From Vreelandella venusta (lineage in GTDB: Bacteria; Pseudomonadota; Gammaproteobacteria; Pseudomonadales; Halomonadaceae), in assembly GCF_007989605.1 (NCBI RefSeq), contig NZ_BJUL01000001.1:406518-470517 (forward strand): DNA of 64,000 nucleotides. The letters run 5' to 3'. Position 1 is the stretch's first letter, and each line of letters begins with the position of its first letter. Below are positions 1 through 9,406 of this stretch, in pieces. The position numbers and the translations under genes were made by a program. The notes beneath the pieces are model-generated. The model did not search any database, had not been told where the DNA came from, and saw nothing but the letters and a program-made list of their open reading frames with translations.

Positions 1-2
1 AA

Positions 3-1877
3 TCTCAGAACGGTGTTGTTTATGTTCTAACTCAAGAACGTCTAATGAATTATTTAAGTGATACTACAGATGAAATGCCTATCATTACATCCTTAATAGT
101 TGATGAGGCTCATGAGATTCAAAATGGTAAGCGAGGTATGCTCTTACAGAGTGCTATTGATTATCTTTTGAAAAAATATCCTAGGACAGAAGTTTTATTT
201 GCTAGCCCACTTATCAAAAATCCAGGATATTTCTTTAATGTTTTCAATATATCAGATAACGGAAAGTTTTTCACTGAAACGATATCTCCGGTGTCTCAGA
301 ATATAATTCTTGCATCAGATGTTGTCGGAAAAACAAAAGAAATAAATTTCCAGTTGTTGAGTGACAGAAAAAGAATACCACTTGGAAATAGGACTGTCGA
401 CTTCAAGTTCAGAGGTAAAAAGTCCATTCAAAAAGCTAACTTGGCATCTGAGATTTCAAAGAATGATGAATCTGTTATAATTTTCGCAAACGGCCCATCT
501 GATGCTGAGTCAGTAGCAAAAGAAATCAGCGAAACTATAAAAAATTACGTGCCAAGTCCAGACATAAAGCTATTCATTGATTTTATAAGAAAAGAGATTC
601 ACCCTGATTATCCTTTAATAGAGTGCTTGGAATCTGGCGTGGGTTTTCACTATGGAAAAATGCCTTCTATAGTTAGGTCTGGCATAGAAACTCTTTTTAA
701 GAATGATGAGATAAAATATATTTGTTGTACTAGCACGCTTTTGCAAGGGGTAAATCTGCCTGCTAAGCATATAATAATCGAGAACCCTAAGTCTGGCGAC
801 AGTCCAATGACACGATCAGATTTTTTAAACCTTTCTGGACGTGCTGGTAGGCTGCTAAAAGAGTTTCACGGTAACATTTGGTGTATAAGACCATCAACAT
901 GGGATGATAGTTCTTATGAAGGTGATAATTTACAAGAGATATCCTCTGCAATAAGCTCAGTTATGACCGATGGTGGGTCACTAATCCAAAATCTTCTTTC
1001 TGAGAATGTCGGGTCTGGAAAGACTATTGATGAAGCAGAGATGGCATTTAGTAAACTATACCAAGACTATCATTACTCAGAAAATCATTCTTCTATTGAA
1101 GTCTATAGAACAGATGAAAACTCTGAAAATCTTGATAGAACTATATCGGCGATCTCTCAAGTGATTGTTGACCTGCCTTCAGATATTATTGAAAAAAATA
1201 GTGGAATAAGGCCTGATTACTTGCAGAGATTGTATAGCTTCTTATCAATGAAAGAACATATTGAAGATTATCTACTTATTAGCCCATATGCAGCGGGGGC
1301 TAAAAGAAAGATGGAAAATGTCATTGATGCTTTTATCGATTGCTTTGAGTGGGATTTATCCGAAAGCTATAGAAATCTAATTAGCCACTTAGCATATAAT
1401 TGGATATGGGGTAAATCCTTAGGTGAGCTTCTTGAAAAACGTGTTAGCTTTGTTAGGGGAAGGCAACCAAGCAAAAAAGCCTCAACAATAATTAGAGATT
1501 ACTTAAATGTTTTGGAACACGATATAAGATTCAAGATGGTTAAATATTTCTCTGCATACAATGATATCTTAAGAGTTGTTTTGACACACAATGGAATCGA
1601 TGTCGAAGAAATTGAACTGGAATCATATCATATATATTTAGAATTTGGCTCATGCAAAAAGGAAGCTCTAAATATTATGGCTATGGGCCTTTCCAGGTTT
1701 ACTGCACTTCACCTTTCAAACGTTTCCGACGCCATTCCCGAATCATCAGGTATTGATGAATACTTTAATAAAATCAAGGCAATGGATGTTATAAATCTAA
1801 AAATACCTAGTTTATGCAAACAAGAAATTCTAAAAATGCAAGGCAAGAGTGTGCGGTTAGCCGCTGCTAACAAGTAA
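3..1877 (+). CDS. SF2 (Ski2/Lhr-like) DEAH helicase, 5' truncated by window edge
   Basis: The frame is open from position 3, upstream of the first ATG at 45. The codons before that ATG read like a helicase motif Ia/Ib region (VVYVLTQERL), so the true start and Walker A lie outside the window. From the ATG: a DEAH box (VDEAHEIQ, about residues 19-26), a long insert, then the RecA2 lobe with a motif V-like QGVNLPAKH and motif VI SGRAGRL (about residues 264-270). The C-terminal half (about 300-610) has no domain I recognise. The gene is visibly AT-rich against the GC-rich recD beside it, which suggests transfer. Such helicases occur in DNA repair and in anti-phage systems (HamB of Hachiman is one Ski2-like example), but nothing in this window fixes the role. 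The stop codon falls inside an attC-like palindrome. Confidence 0.75.
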   Translation, partial: SQNGVVYVLTQERLMNYLSDTTDEMPIITSLIVDEAHEIQNGKRGMLLQSAIDYLLKKYPRTEVLFASPLIKNPGYFFNVFNISDNGKFFTETISPVSQNIILASDVVGKTKEINFQLLSDRKRIPLGNRTVDFKFRGKKSIQKANLASEISKNDESVIIFANGPSDAESVAKEISETIKNYVPSPDIKLFIDFIRKEIHPDYPLIECLESGVGFHYGKMPSIVRSGIETLFKNDEIKYICCTSTLLQGVNLPAKHIIIENPKSGDSPMTRSDFLNLSGRAGRLLKEFHGNIWCIRPSTWDDSSYEGDNLQEISSAISSVMTDGGSLIQNLLSENVGSGKTIDEAEMAFSKLYQDYHYSENHSSIEVYRTDENSENLDRTISAISQVIVDLPSDIIEKNSGIRPDYLQRLYSFLSMKEHIEDYLLISPYAAGAKRKMENVIDAFIDCFEWDLSESYRNLISHLAYNWIWGKSLGELLEKRVSFVRGRQPSKKASTIIRDYLNVLEHDIRFKMVKYFSAYNDILRVVLTHNGIDVEEIELESYHIYLEFGSCKKEALNIMAMGLSRFTALHLSNVSDAIPESSGIDEYFNKIKAMDVINLKIPSLCKQEILKMQGKSVRLAAANK

Positions 1878-1920
1878 ATCCAGGCGACGCCTACGGCGCA
1901 TCTGATTTAGGTGTTATATC
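1866..1920 (+). repeat. attC-like imperfect palindrome at the helicase stop codon
   Basis: Outer arms TAACA (1868-1872) and TGTTA (1912-1916) pair. A 2-nt unpaired spacer follows on each side. Then TAAAT (1875-1879) pairs with ATTTA (1905-1909), C1880 is left unpaired, CAG (1881-1883) pairs with CTG (1902-1904), and a terminal CGCC/GGCG hairpin closes with loop TAC. This is the layout of an integron attC site: R boxes, unpaired central spacer, L boxes with an extrahelical base, variable terminal structure. AAC (1869-1871) and GTT (1913-1915) sit where the conserved triplets should be. The outer R-box bases (TGCTAAC and GTTATAT) deviate from RYYYAAC/GTTRRRY. Position overlapping a stop codon is typical of gene cassettes. 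Confidence 0.5.
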
Positions 1921-1953
1921 AGAAGCTAATAAAAAGCAGCTCCTGGCCGAAGA

Positions 1954-1985
1954 CCGACATTAACAGCACCACTAATGTCGGTTTT
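1954..1985 (+). terminator. Rho-independent terminator after the helicase
   Basis: Perfect 9-bp stem CCGACATTA (1954-1962) / TAATGTCGG (1973-1981), 10-nt loop, then TTTT. The T-run is only on the + side, so it serves the helicase rather than the convergent recD. Confidence 0.7.
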
Positions 1986-1997
1986 GATTATAACCTT

Positions 1998-4259
1998 CTA
2001 CATCCCACTAACCCTCATCACCTCCCTGACCACCGCCTCATTCAACACCCCGCGTTTGGCTTCCACTAGTGTGAGCCAGTCGCGGGCGCGGGTGATGCCG
2101 GTGTAGACCAGCTCGCGGGTGAGAATCGGGTTGATGGTGGGCGGTAGCAGCAGGGCGGTGTGCAGGAACTCCGAGCCTTGGGATTTGTGTACCGTCATCG
2201 CGAATACGGTTTCCACCGCGTGTAGGCGGGAGGGCAGCACCCAGCGGATGGGGGTATCGGCATCGCTCGTGGCACTTGATGAAGGAAAGGCAACTCTCAA
2301 CAGCTTTTGTTGCGGATTGCGGGGATCCGGTACCGCCAGGGTGATGCCGATATCGCCGTTCATTAGTTTTAGGCCGTAGTCGTTTTGGGTGACCAGCACC
2401 GGGCGGCCTTCATACCAGCCTTTTTCCAACGTGTAATCACTGCCAAACAGCAGCTTTTCGCTGCGCAGGGTTTTGGAGATATGCAGGTTTAGGCCTTCTA
2501 CCCCCCAGGGGCCTTTGCGCAGCGCGCATAGCAGTTGGAAGTGGCTGTAGGCACTTAGCACCTCGCTTGCCCAGGCGTTATAGGCCGCTGGGTTGTCCTC
2601 AAACGATTCCCCACGCGGGCGCTGTGCGTTTAGCACCTTTAGGTAGTGGCGATAGCCAGTGGGCGGGGCGATGGGTTCATGTTTGTGGTTAGTGCGGCCT
2701 TCACCGCTATTGAGAAACTTGTCCGCGCTGCCGTGAATGACCAGCTTATCCAGCGCGGTGTCCTCTGCAAGCGTTAGGTGGTGTAAGTCTGGGTAGCCGT
2801 GGCGCAGCACGGCGTTAACGGCCTGCTGTTTTTCCCGGGCAGTTTGGGCATGGCTGGGCTGGTTAATCGACTGGGCTAACTGGCCGATGCCGCTGTGTTC
2901 GTTAAAGCGGTGGCTTACCCGCAGCATGGTAATGGCTTGGTCGAGCGGCTGGCCGTCAGCATCCAGGTACTCTGGTGGCAGCGGCTGGCCGGTGGCGCTT
3001 TCCAGCCATTGGGCGGTTGCTGGGGTGTAGTGGGCGGCTTCGGCACGGCGGCATAAATCGCCAAGTACCGAGCCAGCTTCTACCGAGGCTAGCTGGTCTT
3101 TGTCCCCCAGCAGCACGCACTGGGCATTGGCGGGCAGGGCGCTTAGCACGGCGGCCATCATTTCGATATCCACCATCGAAGCTTCGTCGATCACCAGTAC
3201 ATCCAGCGCTAGCGGGTTGGCGGCGCTGTGGCGGAAGTGGCGGGTGTCGGGGCGGGCGCCCAGCAGGCGGTGCAGGGTCGTCACTTCGGTAGGAATCGCT
3301 ATGAGCGGTTGGTCGCTTGCCTGGTTTTCGCTTATAAGGCCATTCGTTAAGAGTTTTTCTAACTCTGCCAAGGGCAAACTGCTTACCTGACCGGCGATGG
3401 ACTCATTCAGGCGGGCGGCGGCTTTGCCGGTGGGGGCGGCTAGGCGAATGCGCAGCGGCTGGCTGGGTGAGTGGGCCAGTTGCAGCGTTTGTAGCAGGGC
3501 GAGCAGGCGCACCACGGTGGTGGTTTTGCCGGTGCCAGGGCCGCCGGTAATAATGCCGAAGCGGCTGCGGGCGGCTAGCGCACAGGCGGTTTTTTGCCAG
3601 TCGAGGCCATCGCTTGGCTTGAACAAAACGTTCAGCGCCTGGGGGAGAAGATCGAAGGGGCTGTCGTCACCCGTCGCTGCTAACCGTGTGGCGATTTGCT
3701 GATGTAGGGTTTGCTCGTATTGCCAGTAGCGGCGTAGGTAGAGCCGCGTGTGGCTCTTATCACCAGCGCCTGAGTGAGTCGTTACTACCACCAGCGGTGT
3801 ATTGCCAGGGCCTTCGCTGGTGAGCAGTGGGTGATGCAGCGCAGCTTGCCATTCGCTTAACGTGAGCGTTGCCAGCACGTCGCTGGGTAGCGGTGGCGGG
3901 TCGCTTAAATCATCCCCTTCGGGCGGTAGCGAAAGGGCGAAATCCGGTGCGTTAAGCGTGGCGTTTAAATCCAGGCACACATGGCCTCGGCCTAGTTGAT
4001 GGCTGGCCAGGGCAGCGGCTAACAGCAGCAGTGCGGGGGCATCCGCTGCTTCTGTTGCTAGAAAGCGCACCAGGGCGCGGTCTAAATCGCGCAGCCAGCC
4101 TCTTGCTACCCAGCGTTCGCATAGGGTTAGTAATTCAGCGGTATCGCTTAACGCAGGGTGAGCGCTCATTGGCGTGGAAGCTGTGGTGGGCTGGGCATCC
4201 TGTGTTTCAACGGCATCGCCAAACAGGTCGAAGGTGTGGGTGTCTTTGGGCTTACTCAT
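1998..4259 (-). CDS. recD: Exodeoxyribonuclease V subunit alpha (RecD helicase)
   Basis: The 5'-3' helicase subunit of RecBCD, which processes double-strand ends for recombination and degrades foreign linear DNA. 753 residues, longer than the roughly 600 of E. coli RecD. Walker A GGPGTGKT at 239-246, motif II IDEASM at 357-362, motif III LLGDKDQL at about 383-390, motif V HKSQG at about 691, motif VI YTGITRAR at about 719. The N-terminal 200 residues match the RecB-contacting region of the family, with a low-complexity start. The ATG overlaps the recB stop codon in an ATGA, so the two are translationally coupled. Intact; identity is secure from the motifs and from the partner gene. Confidence 0.95.
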   Translation of the reverse strand: MSKPKDTHTFDLFGDAVETQDAQPTTASTPMSAHPALSDTAELLTLCERWVARGWLRDLDRALVRFLATEAADAPALLLLAAALASHQLGRGHVCLDLNATLNAPDFALSLPPEGDDLSDPPPLPSDVLATLTLSEWQAALHHPLLTSEGPGNTPLVVVTTHSGAGDKSHTRLYLRRYWQYEQTLHQQIATRLAATGDDSPFDLLPQALNVLFKPSDGLDWQKTACALAARSRFGIITGGPGTGKTTTVVRLLALLQTLQLAHSPSQPLRIRLAAPTGKAAARLNESIAGQVSSLPLAELEKLLTNGLISENQASDQPLIAIPTEVTTLHRLLGARPDTRHFRHSAANPLALDVLVIDEASMVDIEMMAAVLSALPANAQCVLLGDKDQLASVEAGSVLGDLCRRAEAAHYTPATAQWLESATGQPLPPEYLDADGQPLDQAITMLRVSHRFNEHSGIGQLAQSINQPSHAQTAREKQQAVNAVLRHGYPDLHHLTLAEDTALDKLVIHGSADKFLNSGEGRTNHKHEPIAPPTGYRHYLKVLNAQRPRGESFEDNPAAYNAWASEVLSAYSHFQLLCALRKGPWGVEGLNLHISKTLRSEKLLFGSDYTLEKGWYEGRPVLVTQNDYGLKLMNGDIGITLAVPDPRNPQQKLLRVAFPSSSATSDADTPIRWVLPSRLHAVETVFAMTVHKSQGSEFLHTALLLPPTINPILTRELVYTGITRARDWLTLVEAKRGVLNEAVVREVMRVSGM

Positions 4260-7200
4260 ACCGTCGCTTCCTGTGCGGGGCTTGAAAACGATGCGCCTGC
4301 AAACAGGCTATCCAGTGCTTCGATCAGTTCAACCGGGGCTGGCTCGGAAAATACCCCGCGCCCTGGGCTGCGATTGCCACGTAGAAATACCGTCATTGAA
4401 CCGCCCAAGTGCTGGTGCGGGTCGTAGTCGGGCAGGCGCGCTTTTAGCAGCCGATGCATAGCCAGCAGGTAAAGCGCGGCCTGGAGATCGTAGCGCTTGG
4501 CCAGCAGCGCATGGCGCAGGGCTTCCGGTTCGTAATCGCTGTCATTCGGCCCTAGATAGTTCGATTTCCAGTCCAGTACGTAAAAGCGCCCTTGGTGCTC
4601 GAAGGCTAAATCAATAAAGCCTTTGAGCATGCCGTTTAGGGTGTCGGTGTCCAGCGCTGGGCGCTCAACCCCTGGCAGTAAGTGCTTGCTTACCAGCGCA
4701 TCAATTGCTTGGGTGTTGACCCGTTGGGCGGCCAGCCAGAACTCTAGCTCCACTTGGTAGCTGGTGAGTTCGGTGAGCGCGACGCTTTGCTGGTTTGGCG
4801 CGGCCAGCGGTAACGGCGTGGTGAGCAGCGCTGAAAGCCAGCCAGCCAGCGGTTCCTGCCATGCTTGCCAGCCGCGCAGCTGTACGCGCCGCCATAGCAT
4901 GTCGTTGAGTGAATCTTGATCGTTAGCAGCGGCTGCAAAGCCTTGTCTGCCTGCCCATTCCAATAGCCCGTGCAGGAAAGTGCCCGGCCCTGGCCCTCTA
5001 GGAAATTTATGCAGATGAAATGTTTCCTGCTGGGCCAACTGGGATAGTTCCTGCGGCTCATCCAATACTTCAAACGCGGTGGCTTCCTGGGCGGTGGTCG
5101 GCTCCAGTGGCGTGGCCGTGGGGGCGATGAGCGTGCCGGAAAGGCGCAGCGCCGAGTAGCTGGCAATCCACCAGTGTTCCTTGGCTGGGCGCGTGGGTGT
5201 GCGGGCGTGGCCAAGTGCGGCGCTTTGTTCAGAGAGAGTAAAGCGCTGGGCAGTGGGCGCCGGTGGCTCGCTGATAGCAATCTCACTGCCGTGTGCCAGC
5301 GCTTCCAGCGCGCTGGTTAGTTCGGCCGGTGTCAGCGCTTTTCCGCCGCTAATCAGGTAGCCGAGGGCGCTATTTTCCAACCCTTGCAGCGGGGCTAGCC
5401 CCAGCCAAGTCGCGTGGCGGGCGCGGGTCAATGCCACATAAAGCTTGCGCAGGTCTTCCCCAAGGCGTTCACGGTCGGCGGTGGCCAGGGTTTCTTCATC
5501 GGCGCTTAGGCTGAGCTGCAGGTTGCCTTGGGCGTCGTGCCAGCGCAGCGGTATGTCTTTATCGCTCACCGGGCGATGGTTGGCGATAAACGGCAGGAAT
5601 ACCAACGGGTACTCAAGCCCTTTGGATTTGTGGATGGTGACCACTTTGACCAAATCCGCATCGCTTTCCAGGCGCAGTTTGTGGCTGTCGCCATGGCTTT
5701 CCGGGTCGGCAATGGCTTCATACAGAAAGCGAATCAGCGCGTGTTCGCCATCCAGTTCAGCGCTGGCTTGCTGCAGCAATTCGCCTAAGTGCAGCAGGTC
5801 GGTGAGCAAGCGCTCACCCTCTTCGAATTCCCCCAGTAGGCGGGCGGGAATATCGAAATCCACCATCATACGGCGTACCAGCGGTAGCACACCTTGGCGC
5901 TGCCATAGGCGATGATAGTGGCTGAATTGCTCCACCCGCGCTTCCCAGGCCAGCTCGTTTTGTTGCAGGTGATCAAGGTCGGCCAAACTGAGCCCCAGCA
6001 CGGGCGTCGCCAAAGCGGCGCGCAGATGGGCTTCGGCTTGGCGGGAGCTAGCCAGTGGCTCGGCGCAGGCGCGCAGCCAGCGTTCTACCTGCTGGGCCAT
6101 GGGCGAGCTAAATACTTTATCGTGGTCGGAAAGGTAAACACTCTTCACCCCTCGGCTGGCCAGCGCTAAGCGAATGGCGCGGGCTTCCTGCAGGCCGTTG
6201 ACCAGCACTGCCATATCGGAAGGTTTTAGCGGGCTTAGCTCATCGCCTTTCTGAAAACCGCTTTGGCCTTGTTTATTGCCACTTTGCGCTGCCGCGAGCA
6301 GTTCCACCATATAAGAGGCGCAGCGTTCGGCCATCTCGGTTTGGTAAGCGGTTTTGGAAAGAGGTTCTTCGCTTGTTAACGGCCACAGCGTCATGGCGGG
6401 CAGCGGCTGGCCTTGGTGTATCAGCTGTTCGTCGCGGCCTTTGGCATCTACCGATAAGAACGGCAGCGGGTTTTCGCCGCCTGATTGGCGAAATAGAAAC
6501 GCCCCAGCCGGATGCTGATCGGCGTAGTGGAAGCAGTGATTGACGGCTTCCACCATGGCGCGGCTGGAACGGAAGTTGGTGCCCAGCGTGACGTGGCGGC
6601 CTGCTGTGTCTTGGCGGGCTTGCAGATAGGTGAAAATATCCGCACCGCGAAAGGCGTAGATGGCCTGCTTGGGGTCACCGATCAGTAGCATAGCGGCGTC
6701 GCGGCGGGGGTTGGCGACATCATAGACCGCGTTAAAAATGCGGTACTGAATCGGGTCGGTATCTTGGAACTCGTCAATCAGCGCGACGGGAAACTGGCGC
6801 AGAATCTGCGCGGCCAGGGCGTCTTTGTTGGGGCCTTGCAGGGCGCGGTCTAAATGGGTGAGCAGATCATTGGGGCCCATTTCAGCGCGGCGTTCTTGCT
6901 CGTGCTCCATACGCACTTTGCACCACTGCACGGCGTGAATCAGTAGGTCGTTGCGCGGTTCGGGCAAGGCGTTGAGAGCGGCGGGCATTTCCGCCAGCGC
7001 TTCCCAGGCGGCCGGGCAGGGGGGCGCGCCGTCTTTCCATATCTCGGCCATACCGTCTGGGGTCAGGCGTTTCCAGGCGGCGGGTGTCAACGCGGGGCGC
7101 TCAAGGTCGCTCTCGCACCACTCACGCAGTGCGCCCAGCCAGTTGGCGCGGCTGTTGGCGTTGAGGCTTTTGCCGTTGAAGGCTTTACGTTTGGCGGCCT

Positions 7201-8062
7201 CTTCCAGTGCGGGCACCAGTTCATCTAGCCAAGCGGGCCAGGGGGCTTTTAGTGTGCTAAGCGTGGCGCTGCGTTCGGCTTCGGCAGCGCTTAATGTGTC
7301 GGCTGGCGCGGGGCGCTGGCTGCCCAGAGCGTCGCTTTCGTGGAGCAGCTTGCGCACATCTTCGTGGAGTTTATCCGGCGATTTCCAGTAGCGGGTAATG
7401 CTGCCCAGGGCGTCGGCATCCAGCGGGTAGTAGAAGGTGCGCCAGTAGTCGCGCACCACTTCTTGCTCCAGTTCGCGCTGGTCGTTTTCCAGGTTGAGCG
7501 AGAACAGGCTGCCGCTATCGAAGGCGTGTTCGCGCAGCATGCGGTAGCACCAGCTGTGGATGGTGGAAACCGCGGCTTCGTCCATCCATTCGGCGGCTAG
7601 CTCCAGACGGCGGGCGCAGGCGGGCCAAGTTGCCTCTGCGTATTGCTCGCGGAGTTGGAGGAGCAACGGGTCGTCCGAAGGCTCGGAAGCAGGCCACTCC
7701 GAGGGCGCTGTGAACCCATCCCTGGGCGCTACTTTTTCCATCCCTGGAAAAAGACCCTCTCCGTGACCTGCTTCCTTCGCGTCCTGTGCCTTTCTAAACA
7801 CCGCTGCAGCTTCCACTAGCCGGTGGCGGATACGTTCGCGCAGTTCCTGGGTGGCGGCGTTGGTGAAGGTAACGACCAGAATTTCCGGCGGGGTGAGCGG
7901 GCGCACAAAGGCACTGTCGTCTTCGCTGTGCTGCCCGCCCAGTACCAAGCGTACGTAGAGCAGCGCAATGGTGAAGGTTTTGCCCGTGCCCGCGCTGGCT
8001 TCAATCAGGCGGCTGCCGTGAAGCGGTAGCGTAAGTGGGTTAAGCGGGGCGGGCTGACTCAT
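4256..8062 (-). CDS. recB: Exodeoxyribonuclease V subunit beta (RecB helicase-nuclease)
   Basis: The 3'-5' helicase and nuclease of RecBCD. I place the start at the ATG at 8062, giving 1268 residues, because a GGAG lies 7 nt upstream and the protein then begins just before the helicase. The frame is open to 8143, but that would run into the divergent pncB leader. Walker A EASAGTGKTF at about 21-30, motif II DEFQDTDP, motif III GDPKQAIYAFRGAD, motif V TIHKSKGLEYP, motif VI YVALTRAR. The C-terminal nuclease has GFIDL (Asp about 1151) and VLDWKSN (Asp about 1164, Lys about 1166), the catalytic set of the RecB nuclease. First gene of a two-gene operon with recD; recC is 2.6 kb away on the same strand. 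Confidence 0.96.
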   Translation of the reverse strand: MSQPAPLNPLTLPLHGSRLIEASAGTGKTFTIALLYVRLVLGGQHSEDDSAFVRPLTPPEILVVTFTNAATQELRERIRHRLVEAAAVFRKAQDAKEAGHGEGLFPGMEKVAPRDGFTAPSEWPASEPSDDPLLLQLREQYAEATWPACARRLELAAEWMDEAAVSTIHSWCYRMLREHAFDSGSLFSLNLENDQRELEQEVVRDYWRTFYYPLDADALGSITRYWKSPDKLHEDVRKLLHESDALGSQRPAPADTLSAAEAERSATLSTLKAPWPAWLDELVPALEEAAKRKAFNGKSLNANSRANWLGALREWCESDLERPALTPAAWKRLTPDGMAEIWKDGAPPCPAAWEALAEMPAALNALPEPRNDLLIHAVQWCKVRMEHEQERRAEMGPNDLLTHLDRALQGPNKDALAAQILRQFPVALIDEFQDTDPIQYRIFNAVYDVANPRRDAAMLLIGDPKQAIYAFRGADIFTYLQARQDTAGRHVTLGTNFRSSRAMVEAVNHCFHYADQHPAGAFLFRQSGGENPLPFLSVDAKGRDEQLIHQGQPLPAMTLWPLTSEEPLSKTAYQTEMAERCASYMVELLAAAQSGNKQGQSGFQKGDELSPLKPSDMAVLVNGLQEARAIRLALASRGVKSVYLSDHDKVFSSPMAQQVERWLRACAEPLASSRQAEAHLRAALATPVLGLSLADLDHLQQNELAWEARVEQFSHYHRLWQRQGVLPLVRRMMVDFDIPARLLGEFEEGERLLTDLLHLGELLQQASAELDGEHALIRFLYEAIADPESHGDSHKLRLESDADLVKVVTIHKSKGLEYPLVFLPFIANHRPVSDKDIPLRWHDAQGNLQLSLSADEETLATADRERLGEDLRKLYVALTRARHATWLGLAPLQGLENSALGYLISGGKALTPAELTSALEALAHGSEIAISEPPAPTAQRFTLSEQSAALGHARTPTRPAKEHWWIASYSALRLSGTLIAPTATPLEPTTAQEATAFEVLDEPQELSQLAQQETFHLHKFPRGPGPGTFLHGLLEWAGRQGFAAAANDQDSLNDMLWRRVQLRGWQAWQEPLAGWLSALLTTPLPLAAPNQQSVALTELTSYQVELEFWLAAQRVNTQAIDALVSKHLLPGVERPALDTDTLNGMLKGFIDLAFEHQGRFYVLDWKSNYLGPNDSDYEPEALRHALLAKRYDLQAALYLLAMHRLLKARLPDYDPHQHLGGSMTVFLRGNRSPGRGVFSEPAPVELIEALDSLFAGASFSSPAQEATV

Positions 8063-8207
8063 CACGGGTCTCCGAAAGTAAAGCGCCCCAGCGCGGGGCC
8101 AAGACTGTATGAGTGCCCCGCCACCTGATAATCTTGTCGCCAAGCCACTCTTAGGACGCTTAGTTTACGCTACCAGCGGCTTCGGTTCACTTACACGTAG
8201 GGATCTC

Positions 8208-9389
8208 ATGCTGACCTCGCTTCTGGATAATGACTTCTACAAAATCACGATGCAGAACGCCGTGATCAAACGCTTTCCCTATGCACATGCACGCTACGCA
8301 TTTATCAATCGTGGCCAGCACGCGTTTCCTGAAGGCTTTGGTACTGCGCTCCGCCACGAGGTCGATAAAATGGCGGCGCTTCGCCTGAGCGATCAGGAAA
8401 AGCGCTACCTGGAAGTTACTTGCCCTTATCTTGACCCGACCTATCTCGATTTTCTGGCCGGCTTTCGTTACGAACCCTCTGAGGTAATCATCGAGCAGCA
8501 GGGCAGTGAGCTGTCGGTGGTTATCGAGGGGCCTTGGTACCGCACTATTTTATGGGAAGTGCCGCTGATGGCGTTGATCAGCGAACTTTGGTATCGGCTA
8601 CGTGGCGTCTCGGTGACCCATGATGACGATGCCTTGATCGAGCAACGCACCCAGGAAAAGATTGAGCTTTATCGCCGCTTAGGGCTGAAAATTGCCGAGT
8701 TCGGCACGCGTCGCCGTTTCTCATTTGAGGTTCATGATCGAGTGGTGGAAGCGCTGCGCCACTATGGTGGTGAAGCCTTCAGCGGCACTAGCAATGTACT
8801 GTTGGCTATGCGTCACGATGTGAAGCCGATAGGCACCCACGCCCACGAGTGGTTTATGTTCCATGGTGCTCGCTTTGGCTTCAAAATGGCTAACAGTCTT
8901 GCCCTTGAGCATTGGGTGGATGTGTATCGTGGCGATTTGGGAATTGCCCTAACCGACACCTTTACATCGTCCGCTTTCTTCGACAGCTTCGATAAAAAGT
9001 TTGCCAAGCTGTTCGACGGCGTACGCCATGATAGCGGTGACCCGATTGAGTTTGCCTCCCAAACCATCGCGCACTATGAACGCTTGGGAATTAATCCACT
9101 TAGTAAAACGATCATTTTTTCGGATGCCTTAACGCCGGAAAAAGTCGAGCGCATTCAAGCGTTTTGTCAGGAACGGATTGGGATGGCGTTTGGTATCGGC
9201 ACCAACTTCACTAATGATGTCGGCGCTGAGCCGATGAATATGGTGATCAAAATGGTCGAGGCGCGCCCCGAAGGACAGGGCTGGCTGCCGGTGATCAAGC
9301 TCTCCGATGTGCCGGATAAGCATACCGGCGACCCGGAGATGATTTCGTTAGCAAAACGGATACTCTCGTTAAGCGAGACGAGTATTTAA
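8208..9389 (+). CDS. pncB: Nicotinate phosphoribosyltransferase
   Basis: Converts nicotinate and PRPP to nicotinate mononucleotide, the entry step of NAD salvage in the cytoplasm. 393 residues from the ATG at 8208, close to the 400 of the E. coli enzyme. The N-terminus LLDNDFYKITMQNAV is the family signature, with FSGTSNVLLA and GTHAHEW (the region of the catalytic His) mid-protein and GIGTNFTNDVG in the C-terminal phosphate-binding part. An upstream ATG at 8109 is also in frame, but AGGGA five bases before 8208 and the family length favour the later start. Divergent from recB and convergent with the DUF2938 gene. Confidence 0.93.
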   Translation: MLTSLLDNDFYKITMQNAVIKRFPYAHARYAFINRGQHAFPEGFGTALRHEVDKMAALRLSDQEKRYLEVTCPYLDPTYLDFLAGFRYEPSEVIIEQQGSELSVVIEGPWYRTILWEVPLMALISELWYRLRGVSVTHDDDALIEQRTQEKIELYRRLGLKIAEFGTRRRFSFEVHDRVVEALRHYGGEAFSGTSNVLLAMRHDVKPIGTHAHEWFMFHGARFGFKMANSLALEHWVDVYRGDLGIALTDTFTSSAFFDSFDKKFAKLFDGVRHDSGDPIEFASQTIAHYERLGINPLSKTIIFSDALTPEKVERIQAFCQERIGMAFGIGTNFTNDVGAEPMNMVIKMVEARPEGQGWLPVIKLSDVPDKHTGDPEMISLAKRILSLSETSI

Positions 9390-9406
9390 GCTGGTTTTAT
9401 GCTGGC

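Noticed and set aside
2975..3702. Plus-strand frames opposite recD, and similar ones opposite recB and recC
   Set aside because: They are shadow frames of GC-rich minus-strand genes; Arg/Ser/Gly-rich with no family resemblance.
8109..8207. N-terminal extension of PncB from the earlier ATG
   Set aside because: The extra 33 residues are unlike the family and lack a ribosome site; AGGGA precedes the ATG at 8208.
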